From Azospirillum sp. TSH100 (GTDB lineage: Bacteria > Pseudomonadota > Alphaproteobacteria > Azospirillales > Azospirillaceae): a stretch of 64,000 bases of DNA. Position 1 is the first letter of the stretch. Each line of letters opens with the position of its first letter. The DNA lies in the NCBI RefSeq assembly GCF_004923295.1, contig NZ_CP039634.1, positions 1,950,001 through 2,014,000 on the forward strand, read 5' to 3'. The notes below the pieces were generated by a model, which did no database searches, had not been told where the DNA came from, and saw nothing but the letters and a program-made list of their open reading frames with translations. The position numbers were made by a program, and so were the translations under genes. Below, one piece after another: positions 56,367 to 64,000 of the stretch.

Positions 56367-57575
56367 TTACGCCTCGGCGAGCGCGCGGTCGAGATCTTCG
56401 ATGATGTCCCGGGGGTCCTCAAGACCAACGGACAGGCGCAGCAGGCCGGGTTCGATCCTGGCCGCGACCTTTTCCTCATCCGTCAACTTGGAATGAGTGG
56501 TGGTCGAGGGGTGAGTGATCAGGCTCTTCGAATCGCCGAGATTGTTGGAGATCATCACCATGCGCAGGCCGTTCAGCAGGTTGAACGCCTCGGTCTTGCC
56601 GCCCTTCAGGAAGATCGACAGCATGTTGCCGCCGCCGGTCATCTGCTTGCGCACCAGATCATATTGCGGATGGCTGGGCAGCAGCGGGTACAGCACCTGG
56701 GCGACCTTCGGATGGCTTTCCAGGAACTCCGCGACCTGGAGACCGGCTGCCGACTGGGCCTGCACGCGCAGTTCCAGCGTCTCCATGCCCTTCAGCAGAA
56801 GCCAGGAGTTGAAGGGAGAAATGGTCGGGCCGGTGTTGCGCAGGAAGGGATGGATGACCTCCGATGCGTATTTCCTGTCCTTGGCCAGGATGACACCGCC
56901 CAGACAGCGGCCCTGGCCGTCGATGTGCTTGGTCGCCGAATAGATGATGACGTCGGCGCCGAAGTCGAACGGACGCTGGAGCACCGGCGTGGCGAAGGCA
57001 TTGTCGACGACGACCACGGCCCCCGCCTTGTGGGAGAGATCGCAGACCGCCTGGAGGTCGACGACCTCAAGCCCTGGGTTGGACGGAGTTTCCAGGAAGA
57101 CGGCCTTGGTCGGCTTCGACAGCGCCTCTTCCCACTCCGCCAGATTGGTGCCGTCGACGAACACCGTCTCGATGCCGTAGCGGCTGCACAGATCCTTGAG
57201 GATCCAGTAGCAGGAGATGAAGAGCGCCCGCGGCGCAACGACCCGGTCGCCGGTGCGCAGGCCGCTCATCAGCGCGCCATGGACCGCCGCCATGCCGCTG
57301 GCGGTGGCATAGGCCCATTCCGCCCCCTCATACTCCGCCAGCCGGTCCTCGAACATCGCCGAGGTCGGGTTGCGGAAGCGGGAATAGACATGGCGCGAGC
57401 CGTCGTTGGCGAAGGCGTTCTCAGCCTCTTCCGCCGAACCGTAGACGAAGCCGGAAGTCTGGTACAGAGCCTCGCAGGTTTCGTCGAACTGCGAACGGCG
57501 GATGCCGCCATGGACCAGCTTGGACCGCGGGCGCAGGCCCGCAACGTTTGGATTGCGATGATCGGTGCGCGACAT
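56367..57575 (-). CDS. metZ: O-succinylhomoserine sulfhydrylase
   Basis: A 402-residue PLP enzyme of the Cys/Met metabolism family, making homocysteine from O-succinylhomoserine and sulfide in methionine synthesis. The PLP lysine is Lys216 in YSATKHIDGQGR; other family blocks are YSRFRNPT, ATASGMAAVHGAL, ETPSNPGLEVVDL and the C-terminal THPSTTTHSKL and GLLRLSVGLEDP. The ATG at 57575 follows a SAM-II riboswitch and terminator, so expression should fall when S-adenosylmethionine is plentiful. The MetZ name over related MetB/MetC rests on the organism group and the riboswitch association. Confidence 0.94.
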   Translation of the reverse strand: MSRTDHRNPNVAGLRPRSKLVHGGIRRSQFDETCEALYQTSGFVYGSAEEAENAFANDGSRHVYSRFRNPTSAMFEDRLAEYEGAEWAYATASGMAAVHGALMSGLRTGDRVVAPRALFISCYWILKDLCSRYGIETVFVDGTNLAEWEEALSKPTKAVFLETPSNPGLEVVDLQAVCDLSHKAGAVVVVDNAFATPVLQRPFDFGADVIIYSATKHIDGQGRCLGGVILAKDRKYASEVIHPFLRNTGPTISPFNSWLLLKGMETLELRVQAQSAAGLQVAEFLESHPKVAQVLYPLLPSHPQYDLVRKQMTGGGNMLSIFLKGGKTEAFNLLNGLRMVMISNNLGDSKSLITHPSTTTHSKLTDEEKVAARIEPGLLRLSVGLEDPRDIIEDLDRALAEA

Positions 57576-57620
57576 TCCGCGACTCTCCCCTGATGACCGC
57601 CGGTGGGGCGAGGCCGGCCG

Positions 57621-57650
57621 CAAACAAAAAAGCCCCGACCGATCGGGTCG
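57621..57650 (-). terminator. Attenuator terminator in the metZ leader
   Basis: On the minus strand a CCCGA-TCGG-TCGGG hairpin, extended by flanking pairs, is followed by TTTTTTG. It begins about 21 nt after the SAM-II aptamer and precedes the metZ start by about 46 nt, as expected for SAM-dependent transcription attenuation. Confidence 0.85.
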
Positions 57651-57670
57651 AGGCGCGGACGCGGCTCGGA

Positions 57671-57728
57671 CCTTTTTAGCGGATTGTTTTACGTGGCCCG
57701 CAAGCCGGTCGACCAAATCACCACGTGG
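57671..57728 (-). promoter_or_regulatory. SAM-II riboswitch upstream of metZ
   Basis: Reading the minus strand from 57728, the conserved SAM-II core appears in order: ACGTGG-TGATTTGG, CCGGCTTGC, CCACGT-AAA-CAA and CCGCTAAAAAGG. P1 forms between ACGTGG (57726-57721) and CCACGT (57696-57691), and the 3' GCTAAA segment supplies the pseudoknot strand. This is the metA/SAM-II class known in alphaproteobacteria before methionine genes. A terminator follows, so it likely works by transcription termination. Confidence 0.95.
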
Positions 57729-57907
57729 GTCCGCTTGTACGACTGCCTATGACCGCCGTCAAGAGGGGTAGCGCGGCATCTCCGTCTTCGGACGCCATCC
57801 CGCCTGGCTATCCGGAATCGCGGTCGATAGTCAGCAAGATGGGCCAGGACGGCGTCCGGACCCCCGGCTTATGGTTTCCTCCATCAACCGTGCAGGCCGG
57901 ACCGACG

Positions 57908-58765
57908 ATGAGCAGGCAAGATTATGAAGGGAGGTTTTCCCGGCTGTTCGACTACATCGAGCAGAATCTGGAGGGCGACCTGTCGCTCGACAGGTTGAGC
58001 GATGTCGCCTGTCTCTCGAAATTCCACTTCCATCGTCTCTTCTCCGCCCATTTCGATGTCAGCATCGGAAAATACATCCAGCTGGCACGGTTGAAGCGGG
58101 CGTCGTTCCGACTGGCCTTCTATCCGGCTGACAAGGTTATCGACATCGCCTTGGACGCCGGATTCGAAACGCCGGAATCCTTCGCCCGCGCCTTCAAGAC
58201 CGCGTTCGGCCAGACTCCGTCCGAATTCAGGAAAGCTCCGGAATGGCGGCAGTGGCATGACCGCTATCGACACATCAAAAGGAAAAGGATCAGGACCATG
58301 GATGTCTCCATCGTCGACTTCGCGCCTACCCAGGTGGCGGCCTACTGTCATCGGGGACCGATTGAAGGCGTGAACGACTCCGTTCGCATCTTCATCGACT
58401 GGCGCAAGGGCAGCGGACTGTCGCCACGAGAGCGCTGCCGGACCTTTGGTGTCGCCTTCGACAACCCGGAAACCACCGAACCTGCCGACTTCCGGTTCGA
58501 CATCTGCGGGGAGGTCGACGGCGACGTGCCGGAGAACCCCCAAGGGGTGGTGAAGAAGCTCATTCCCGGCGGGCGCTGTGCGCTGGTCAGGCACCGGGGA
58601 GCCCATGAGCAGATCGGGGAGGTCTTGCGCTTTCTCTATGGCCGGTGGCTTCCGGAAAACGGCGAGGAGCTTCGCGATTTCCCCGTATACTTCCATTATC
58701 TGAACTTCATCGGAGAAACGCCGGAGCATGAACTGCTGACCGACGTCTACCTACCGCTGAAGTAA
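57908..58765 (+). CDS. AraC-type regulator with GyrI-like effector domain
   Basis: A 285-residue regulator. The N-terminal AraC DNA-binding domain (about 5-105) has two helix-turn-helix units: LDRLSDVACLSKFHFHRLFSAH and VIDIALDAGFETPESFARAFK. The C-terminal half (about 125-285; MDVSIVDFAPTQVAAYCHRGP...RTFGVAFDNPETTEPADFRFD) is a GyrI/SbmC-like effector-binding domain, an arrangement found in Rob/SoxS-like regulators that bind small organic ligands. The start at 57908 has GGA 7 nt upstream; in-frame ATGs at 57839 or earlier are possible. It is divergent from metZ, whose riboswitch lies in the shared gap. Confidence 0.9.
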   Translation: MSRQDYEGRFSRLFDYIEQNLEGDLSLDRLSDVACLSKFHFHRLFSAHFDVSIGKYIQLARLKRASFRLAFYPADKVIDIALDAGFETPESFARAFKTAFGQTPSEFRKAPEWRQWHDRYRHIKRKRIRTMDVSIVDFAPTQVAAYCHRGPIEGVNDSVRIFIDWRKGSGLSPRERCRTFGVAFDNPETTEPADFRFDICGEVDGDVPENPQGVVKKLIPGGRCALVRHRGAHEQIGEVLRFLYGRWLPENGEELRDFPVYFHYLNFIGETPEHELLTDVYLPLK

Positions 58766-58804
58766 GTACGGTACGGAAGTGGCGCCGCTTCCGCCGACCG
58801 CTGT

Positions 58805-60379
58805 TCAGCCGACCTGCTCTTCCCTTGCTTGCGGCTTTTTCGACAGCATTCCTTTCACGTCTCCCAAATTCGCCCCGCCCAGCAGCGCCGCCAGCGCGCC
58901 GAAGGCCACGACTCCTCCGGATACCAGCAAGGCCAGCGCCATGAACCGCAGTGCGGTGGAGGGGGCGGCCAGCCAGGGCAACAGCAGACGCTCGCCCGCC
59001 AGAAGTGCCATTCCCATGCCGGCAGCCGCCAGGGCGATGCGCGGGGCGCGGCGCGTCAACCTGTCGTCCAGATCGAACAGGCCGCGCCTGCGCATCGCCG
59101 CCACCAGCAGTCCGACATCCAGCCAGGCGGTCAGTCCGGTGGACAGCGCGATCCCGACATGCCCAAGCCATGGCATCAGCAGCAGGGCCAGCAGGGCGGT
59201 CGCCACCGTCACGATGACGGCCACACGCACCGGCGTCACCGTGTCGTGCCGGGCGAAGAAGGCGGCGTTCAGTGACTTCACGATCACATAGGCCGGGATG
59301 CCGACGGCATAGGCGGCAAGCGCCATCGCGGTGGCCTGAGCCTCTTCCGGGCCAAAGGCCCCGCGCTCGAACAGCACTGCGACGATGGGCCCCCCTGCCA
59401 CGCCGAGTGCCACCGCCGCCGGCAGGCCGAGCAGCAGGCTGAACTCCAGCGCGCGGCTCAGGTAATGGCGGACCATCCGCTCGTCCCCGGCGGCGACATG
59501 GCGCGCCAGCACCGGCAGAAGGGCGGTGCCGATGGCGATGCCGATGATGCCCAGCGGCATCTGGTTCAGCCGGTCGGCGTAGTAAAGGAAGGACACCGCG
59601 CCCGACGGCAGCAGCGAGGCCAGCACGATGTTGAGGAACAGGTTGATCTGCATGACCCCGGCGCCGATGGCTCCCGGGCCGATCAGCCGGAACAGCCGCC
59701 GCATCCCCTCCGTCATGCGCGGCGGGCGCAGCCTCAGCACCACCCCGGACTTGGCGCAGGCCCAGGCCATCCAGGCGACCTGAACCGCCCCCGACAGCGT
59801 CACCGCCGCCGCCATGGCAGTGCCGGGCTCCAGCCCCAGCCGCGGGGCGATCAGCAGGGCGGCGACAAGCGTCAGGTTGAAGGCGATGGGGGCGGCGGCG
59901 AAGGGCCCGAAGCGGTCAAGCGCGTTCAGTACCCCACCGAGCAGCGCCACCAGCGAGATCAGCGCCAGATAGGGAAAGGTCAGTCGCGCCATGTCCACCG
60001 CCAGAGCGAACTTGGCCGGTTCGTCAACGAAGCCGGGGGCGAGGCCGTGCATCAGCCAGGGCATGGCGACGATGGCCGCCAGCGTGAATGGCAGCAGCAT
60101 CGCCAGCAGCATCGCCAGAGCTTCCTCCGCGAAGCGGATGGCGGCGCTGCGGCCGCGGGTCTGTAGCTCGGCGGCGAACAGCGGGACGAAGGCGACGCCG
60201 AAGGCACCTTCCGCGAACAGCCGGCGGAACAGGTTGGGCAGTTTCAGCGCCACGAAGAAGGCGTCGGCCACCGGGCCGGCGCCCAGCACGGCCGCGGTCA
60301 GAATGTCGCGGGCAAAGCCGGCCAGCCGGCTCAGCAGGGTCAGGCCACCGACGGTGGCGATGGCGCGTGCGAAGTTCAT
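58805..60379 (-). CDS. murJ: Lipid II flippase MurJ
   Basis: A 524-residue MATE-like membrane protein with about 14 transmembrane helices, moving lipid II across the inner membrane for peptidoglycan synthesis. Conserved pieces: the N-terminal LTLLSRLAGFARDILTAAVLG, ADAFFVALKLPNLFRRLFAEGAF (with functionally important Arg) and the helix 7-8 block YYADRLNQMPLGIIGIAIGTALLP. The ATG at 60379 is the natural family start. The 38 nt between the AraC gene and its stop contain nothing visible. Confidence 0.96.
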   Translation of the reverse strand: MNFARAIATVGGLTLLSRLAGFARDILTAAVLGAGPVADAFFVALKLPNLFRRLFAEGAFGVAFVPLFAAELQTRGRSAAIRFAEEALAMLLAMLLPFTLAAIVAMPWLMHGLAPGFVDEPAKFALAVDMARLTFPYLALISLVALLGGVLNALDRFGPFAAAPIAFNLTLVAALLIAPRLGLEPGTAMAAAVTLSGAVQVAWMAWACAKSGVVLRLRPPRMTEGMRRLFRLIGPGAIGAGVMQINLFLNIVLASLLPSGAVSFLYYADRLNQMPLGIIGIAIGTALLPVLARHVAAGDERMVRHYLSRALEFSLLLGLPAAVALGVAGGPIVAVLFERGAFGPEEAQATAMALAAYAVGIPAYVIVKSLNAAFFARHDTVTPVRVAVIVTVATALLALLLMPWLGHVGIALSTGLTAWLDVGLLVAAMRRRGLFDLDDRLTRRAPRIALAAAGMGMALLAGERLLLPWLAAPSTALRFMALALLVSGGVVAFGALAALLGGANLGDVKGMLSKKPQAREEQVG

Positions 60380-60688
60380 CGCCGCGGTATAGCCGGCCGG
60401 GGCAGCGCGGCAAAGCCGGCTTTTCGGTGCGGTGCCCGGCCCCGGTCTCCGCTCTCCCTTGCCATCCCTTGCCTCCTGGTGCGCCGCAGCATGGCTCGGA
60501 ACGCGATGGCTGCGATGGCGTGGCCGTTGGTCTGCCTGGGTGGAGCAACTGTCCTCTGCTGCCACCTTGCCGGTTACGGCGTTGCGTCGGCCTCCGCGTT
60601 GCGGCATGCTTCCGTCCGCCTGCCGCCGCCCTCCGCTTTCCCGCCGATGGACGTGGTCGGCGGACGATCCACTGCGTTCGGAGTTTAC
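60380..60688. other. 309-nt gap between murJ and the hybrid kinase
   Basis: This is the shared upstream region of two divergent genes. A long frame continues through it on the plus strand but without conserved sequence or ribosome site before the GTG at 60689. I see no RNA motif. Confidence 0.4.
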
Positions 60689-63166
60689 GTGAAGCGGGCG
60701 CTCTGGCTTTTTTCCGGTTTCGGCGGCCGTCTGGTCCTGCCCGCCCTGGCGGTTGCGCTTGCCATTGCCGCCCTGTGGTGGATTCTCCTCGACCGGCTTC
60801 ATCGTGAAGAGCGGCTGCTCGACCTGACGGCCAATGAAAAGACCGCTGTCGTCGCCCGTCTGGTGGAGGAGCATGCGGTCTCCACCTTTCGCCGCGTCGA
60901 CGACCTGCTGCTGGACCTGATCGCCAATACCGAGCGCAACCGTTCCATGCGCCTCGATACCCGCCGCGCCTTTGAAGAAGGGCTGGTGGTGGGGGTCCGT
61001 GTCTACGACGCTTCCGGCATGCTGACGATGGGCGGAGGGCGCGCCACCTTCCAGGGGGTGGTCACCGACCGCGACGAGTTCCGCATCGCCCGGGACAGCG
61101 CGCCGCGCGGTCTGGTGATCGGCATTCCCTATGCCTCGTCGGAGGTCCAGGATCTGCTGATCCCGGTGTCGCGGCGGCTGGAAAACACCGACGGCACTTT
61201 TGCCGGCATCGCGGTCGCCGATATTCCGGTCGAGTCCTTCGCCCGCTATTACCGTGTTCTCGGCCTGCCGCCGGACGGGGTGGCGACGCTGTTGCGATCC
61301 GACGGCGTCATCATCGCCCGCAATGCGGGATTCAGCGCTGCCGCCGCCGGCCGCGGAATGACCAGCAGCGAGCTTTGGCAGGCGATCCGGCAGCATCCCG
61401 TCGGCCACATGCGGATGGCCAGTCCGGTCGACGGGATAGAGCGGATCACCGCCTTCCGGTCGGCACCCGATTATCCGATCATCGCCATCGTTGGCGAATC
61501 GGTGGAGACGGTCTTCGGCCCCTGGCGCGACAACGCCCGTCTCTATATCGGCTGGGCGGTCGCCACCACGGTTGTGATCCTGCTGTTCGTTATCGCCTTC
61601 ATCCTCGAACTGCAATGGCGCCGCCACACCGACCGGGCGCTCAGGGTGCGGAACCGGGCGCTGGCCTGGAGCAACGACGGCATCATGATCGCTGATGCTA
61701 CCCAGCCGGGAATGCCCATCGTCTATGTCAATCCGGCACTCGAGCATCTGCTGGGTGCGTCGACCTCGGCCCTGATGGGCAGCGGCGCCCTGACGGCGCT
61801 GGAGCGGGCGACGAACGACCGGGTCGCCTTGCAGCCCTTGCGCGATGCCATCGTTGTCGGCCGTGACGCCCGGGTGGAACTGACCCGCCCCAATCCGAGC
61901 GGGGAGGCGCCGCGTTGCCTTGAACTCAGCGCGTCGCCGGTGCGCGACCACGACAACCGGCTGGTCAGCCTGATCGCCACCGTCCGCGATATCTCCGAAC
62001 ACAAGCGCGCCCAGGCGGCACTGGCTGACGCGAGGCGGGAGGCCGACCGGGCCAATGTCGCCAAGTCGAAATTCCTGGCTGCCGCCAGTCACGACCTGCG
62101 CCAACCGGTGCAGTCACTGCTGCTGCTGATGGAGGTGCTGTCCACCCGCGTCACCGATGGCATGAGCCGCAATGTCCTGGGCACGATGGAGCGTGCGCTG
62201 GGCGCGCTGAAGATGCTGCTGGACGGGCTCCTCGATGTCTCCCGGCTGGAAGCGGGCGCGGTGGTGCCGGAGGTGGAGGTGTTCCCGCTGTCCGAGGTGA
62301 TGGAGCGTGTCGCCGCCAACAGCCGCCCCGTCGCTGTCCAGAAGGGGCTGATCCTGCACATTGTGCCGTGCAGCACCCATGTGCGCAGCGACCCGATGCT
62401 GCTTGGCCGGATTCTGCAGAATCTGGTGGAGAACGCCCTGCGCTATACCGACAGGGGCCGGATTCTCATCGGCTGCCGCCGCCGCGGCGAGACGTTGCGC
62501 ATCGAGGTCTGGGACACCGGAATCGGGATTCCCGCCGACCAGCAGGAGGACATCTTCCAGGAGTTCGTGCAGGTCGGCAACGCCAGCCGCAACCGCGACC
62601 AGGGACTCGGCCTCGGGCTGGCGGTGGTGCGGCGGCTGTCGGTCATGCTCGGCCATGAGGTGACGGTTCGGTCGACGCCCGGCGAGGGATCGGTTTTCTC
62701 GGTCGAGGTCCCCGTCGCCGCCCGATGGGCGATGAAGGCCGTGCCCGCTCCGCACTCCGCCCGTCCGGCCTTCGCCACCACCGTGCTGGTGATCGAGGAC
62801 GATCCAATCGTCCGTGAAGGGCTGCGCGCCATGCTGGCGGAGTGGGGCTATATCGTTCTGGCTGCCGAATCCTGTGCCGAGGCGCTGGATCTCGCCAATC
62901 GCGGGCCGACGCCCGACCTGATCGTCGCCGATTACCGTTTGCGCGATGGCCGCACCGGGACGGAGGCGATCCGCGAGGTTCGGCTGGCGCTGGGCCGGAT
63001 CCTGCCGGGCATCCTGGTTACCGGCGACACCGCCCCGGCCCGTGCGCAGGAGGCGGAGGCCGGCAATTTCCGGGTGATGCACAAGCCGGTGATCGCCGCC
63101 GACCTGCGCCGGGCAGTGGCCGAGGCGCTGGAACCGCTGCTGCGCGACCGACAGACCGTCGCCTGA
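60689..63166 (+). CDS. Membrane hybrid histidine kinase (sensor-PAS-HK-REC)
   Basis: An 825-residue hybrid kinase. A transmembrane helix (LVLPALAVALAIAALWWILL), a periplasmic dCache-like sensor (about 45-280) and a second helix (VATTVVILLFVIAFIL) are followed by a PAS domain (about 320-430). The HisKA domain has the phospho-acceptor His468 in SHDLRQPVQSL. The ATPase domain shows NLVENALRYTD, DTGIGIP and GLGLGL. A C-terminal receiver has phospho-acceptor Asp748 in LIVADYRLRDG. The start is GTG at 60689 with GGAG 5 nt upstream. It converges with another kinase gene, 30 nt between the two stops; no separate response-regulator gene is visible. Confidence 0.93.
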   Translation: MKRALWLFSGFGGRLVLPALAVALAIAALWWILLDRLHREERLLDLTANEKTAVVARLVEEHAVSTFRRVDDLLLDLIANTERNRSMRLDTRRAFEEGLVVGVRVYDASGMLTMGGGRATFQGVVTDRDEFRIARDSAPRGLVIGIPYASSEVQDLLIPVSRRLENTDGTFAGIAVADIPVESFARYYRVLGLPPDGVATLLRSDGVIIARNAGFSAAAAGRGMTSSELWQAIRQHPVGHMRMASPVDGIERITAFRSAPDYPIIAIVGESVETVFGPWRDNARLYIGWAVATTVVILLFVIAFILELQWRRHTDRALRVRNRALAWSNDGIMIADATQPGMPIVYVNPALEHLLGASTSALMGSGALTALERATNDRVALQPLRDAIVVGRDARVELTRPNPSGEAPRCLELSASPVRDHDNRLVSLIATVRDISEHKRAQAALADARREADRANVAKSKFLAAASHDLRQPVQSLLLLMEVLSTRVTDGMSRNVLGTMERALGALKMLLDGLLDVSRLEAGAVVPEVEVFPLSEVMERVAANSRPVAVQKGLILHIVPCSTHVRSDPMLLGRILQNLVENALRYTDRGRILIGCRRRGETLRIEVWDTGIGIPADQQEDIFQEFVQVGNASRNRDQGLGLGLAVVRRLSVMLGHEVTVRSTPGEGSVFSVEVPVAARWAMKAVPAPHSARPAFATTVLVIEDDPIVREGLRAMLAEWGYIVLAAESCAEALDLANRGPTPDLIVADYRLRDGRTGTEAIREVRLALGRILPGILVTGDTAPARAQEAEAGNFRVMHKPVIAADLRRAVAEALEPLLRDRQTVA

Positions 63167-63196
63167 CGAACAAGGCGAGGGGCGCGCCGGTGGGAA

Positions 63197-64000
63197 TCAG
63201 CCGAGGTCCGGGGCCTGCCGAGGCACCCTCAGGATGAAGACGGCTCCCTGGCCGGGATTGTTGCGGACGCTCAGTTGGCCGCCCAAAGTCTGGGTCGCCA
63301 GATTATAGGCGATGTGCAGCCCCAGGCCGACGCAGCCGGCATGGCGTGCAGTGGTGAAGAAGGGATCGAAGATCCGCGGCAGGTCGGCGTCAAGGATGCC
63401 CTGCCCGTCGTCGCTGTGCACCACCTCGATCCAATCGTCGCCATCGGCGTGGATGTCGATGACGATCCGTCCGCTCTGCTCCGCACGGAAGGCGTGGGTC
63501 AGCGAATTGCGCACCAGATGGGTCAGCACGCGGGCGAAAGCGCCGGGAAAGCTTTCCAGCTGAAGCGCCTCCGGACAGGCCAGCTCCACCCGGTGGCCGG
63601 AGGAGCCGATCTGCGTGTGCAGGCTCAGCAGCACGTCCTCGGTGTATTCGCGCAGGTAGAACGTGCGGCGCTCGTCGCCGGTTTGGTCGGCGGCCACCTG
63701 CTTGAACATGTGGACCAGGGCGGCGATGCGTTCGGTGTTGCCGACCAGCAGTTGCCCGGCCTCCTGCGCCACCTCAAGGAAACCGGCCAGGGCCGACCGG
63801 GTCAGGGCATTGGCGGCGAACTGGCGCTTCACGTCCTCCGCCCGGCTCAGCAGATGGGAGGCGGTGGTGAGCGCCACGCCGACCGGCCCGTTCACCTCAT
63901 GCGCCACCCCGGCGACGAGCTGGCCGAGGGACGCCATCTTCTCGGTCTGGACCAGGCTGTCCTGGGCGGCCTGCAATTCGCGATAGGCCTGTTCCACCCG
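63197..64000 (-). CDS. Sensor histidine kinase, C-terminal part (5' end beyond window)
   Basis: The frame is open to the right edge; 267 residues are visible. It starts within a coiled coil (VEQAYRELQAAQDSLVQTEK) leading into a dimerisation domain with the phospho-acceptor His in LGQLVAGVAHEVNGPVG. The ATPase domain shows HLVRNSLTHAF, SDDGQGI and GCVGLGLHIAYN. A GTG at 63997 could be read as a start, but the coiled coil continues straight into the edge, so this is almost certainly a fragment of a larger kinase with an N-terminal sensor. Its 3' end faces the hybrid kinase gene. Confidence 0.88.
   Translation of the reverse strand, partial: RVEQAYRELQAAQDSLVQTEKMASLGQLVAGVAHEVNGPVGVALTTASHLLSRAEDVKRQFAANALTRSALAGFLEVAQEAGQLLVGNTERIAALVHMFKQVAADQTGDERRTFYLREYTEDVLLSLHTQIGSSGHRVELACPEALQLESFPGAFARVLTHLVRNSLTHAFRAEQSGRIVIDIHADGDDWIEVVHSDDGQGILDADLPRIFDPFFTTARHAGCVGLGLHIAYNLATQTLGGQLSVRNNPGQGAVFILRVPRQAPDLG

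Overview
The window is GC-rich, tightly packed chromosomal DNA that looks like an Azospirillum-type alphaproteobacterium (Rhodospirillales). Grounds: G/C-rich third codon positions; a tldD, coxB-coxA-ctaB-(small membrane protein)-ctaG-coxC-DUF983-SURF1 order typical of alphaproteobacteria; an Mfd/SdhE pair; DUF3422, phasin and metZ genes; and a SAM-II riboswitch, a class mostly confined to alphaproteobacteria. The organism name is inferred. Nearly everything is core or housekeeping. I see no tRNA, rRNA, insertion sequence, prophage or CRISPR array.

Layout. 1-2.3 kb: 5' part of a haem c lipoprotein, a small hydrophilic protein and a HEAT-like/ACT protein that starts one base after mfd. 2.3-8.4 kb: mfd, sdhE, a guanidine-II riboswitch with its SMR guanidinium exporter, a GcvR-like ACT protein, a possible Tsi6-like protein and a secreted protein. 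8.6-20.4 kb: tldD, a DUF3422 protein, and the aa3-type cytochrome oxidase cluster with its haem O, copper and SURF1 assembly factors, ending in a frameshifted M32 carboxypeptidase. 20.4-28.5 kb: trpE, a PpiD-like periplasmic chaperone, CsbD, small unknown genes, YnfA and a PAS-GGDEF-EAL protein.

28.5-46.7 kb: an Fe3+ ABC importer split in two (binding protein and ATPase at 28.5-30.6 kb, permease on the other strand at 36.5-38.2 kb). Between the parts lie an ABC exporter, a patatin-like phospholipase, two glycine-zipper lipoproteins and a K+/H+ antiporter. typA and the tamA-tamB outer-membrane assembly pair follow. 46.7-58.8 kb: a methyltransferase, a Sel1/SLT lytic transglycosylase, an ECF sigma factor, a YjbH-type envelope protein, OsmC, a CDF metal exporter, a phasin, metZ under a SAM-II riboswitch, and an AraC-type regulator. 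58.8-64 kb: murJ, a hybrid histidine kinase, and a second kinase cut by the window edge.

The strongest regulatory signals read directly from sequence are: (i) two GGGG-ACGA-CCCC hairpins before the SMR gene; (ii) a SAM-II aptamer followed by an intrinsic terminator before metZ; (iii) two 19-nt near-identical direct repeats with sigma-54-like GG-N10-GC spacing before coxB. I found no convincing wholly new multi-gene system. The least explained items are the repeat-bearing cox promoter region, the HEAT-like/ACT protein coupled to mfd, the 18-bp perfect hairpin before the ECF sigma gene, and an orphan intrinsic terminator at 49.8 kb.
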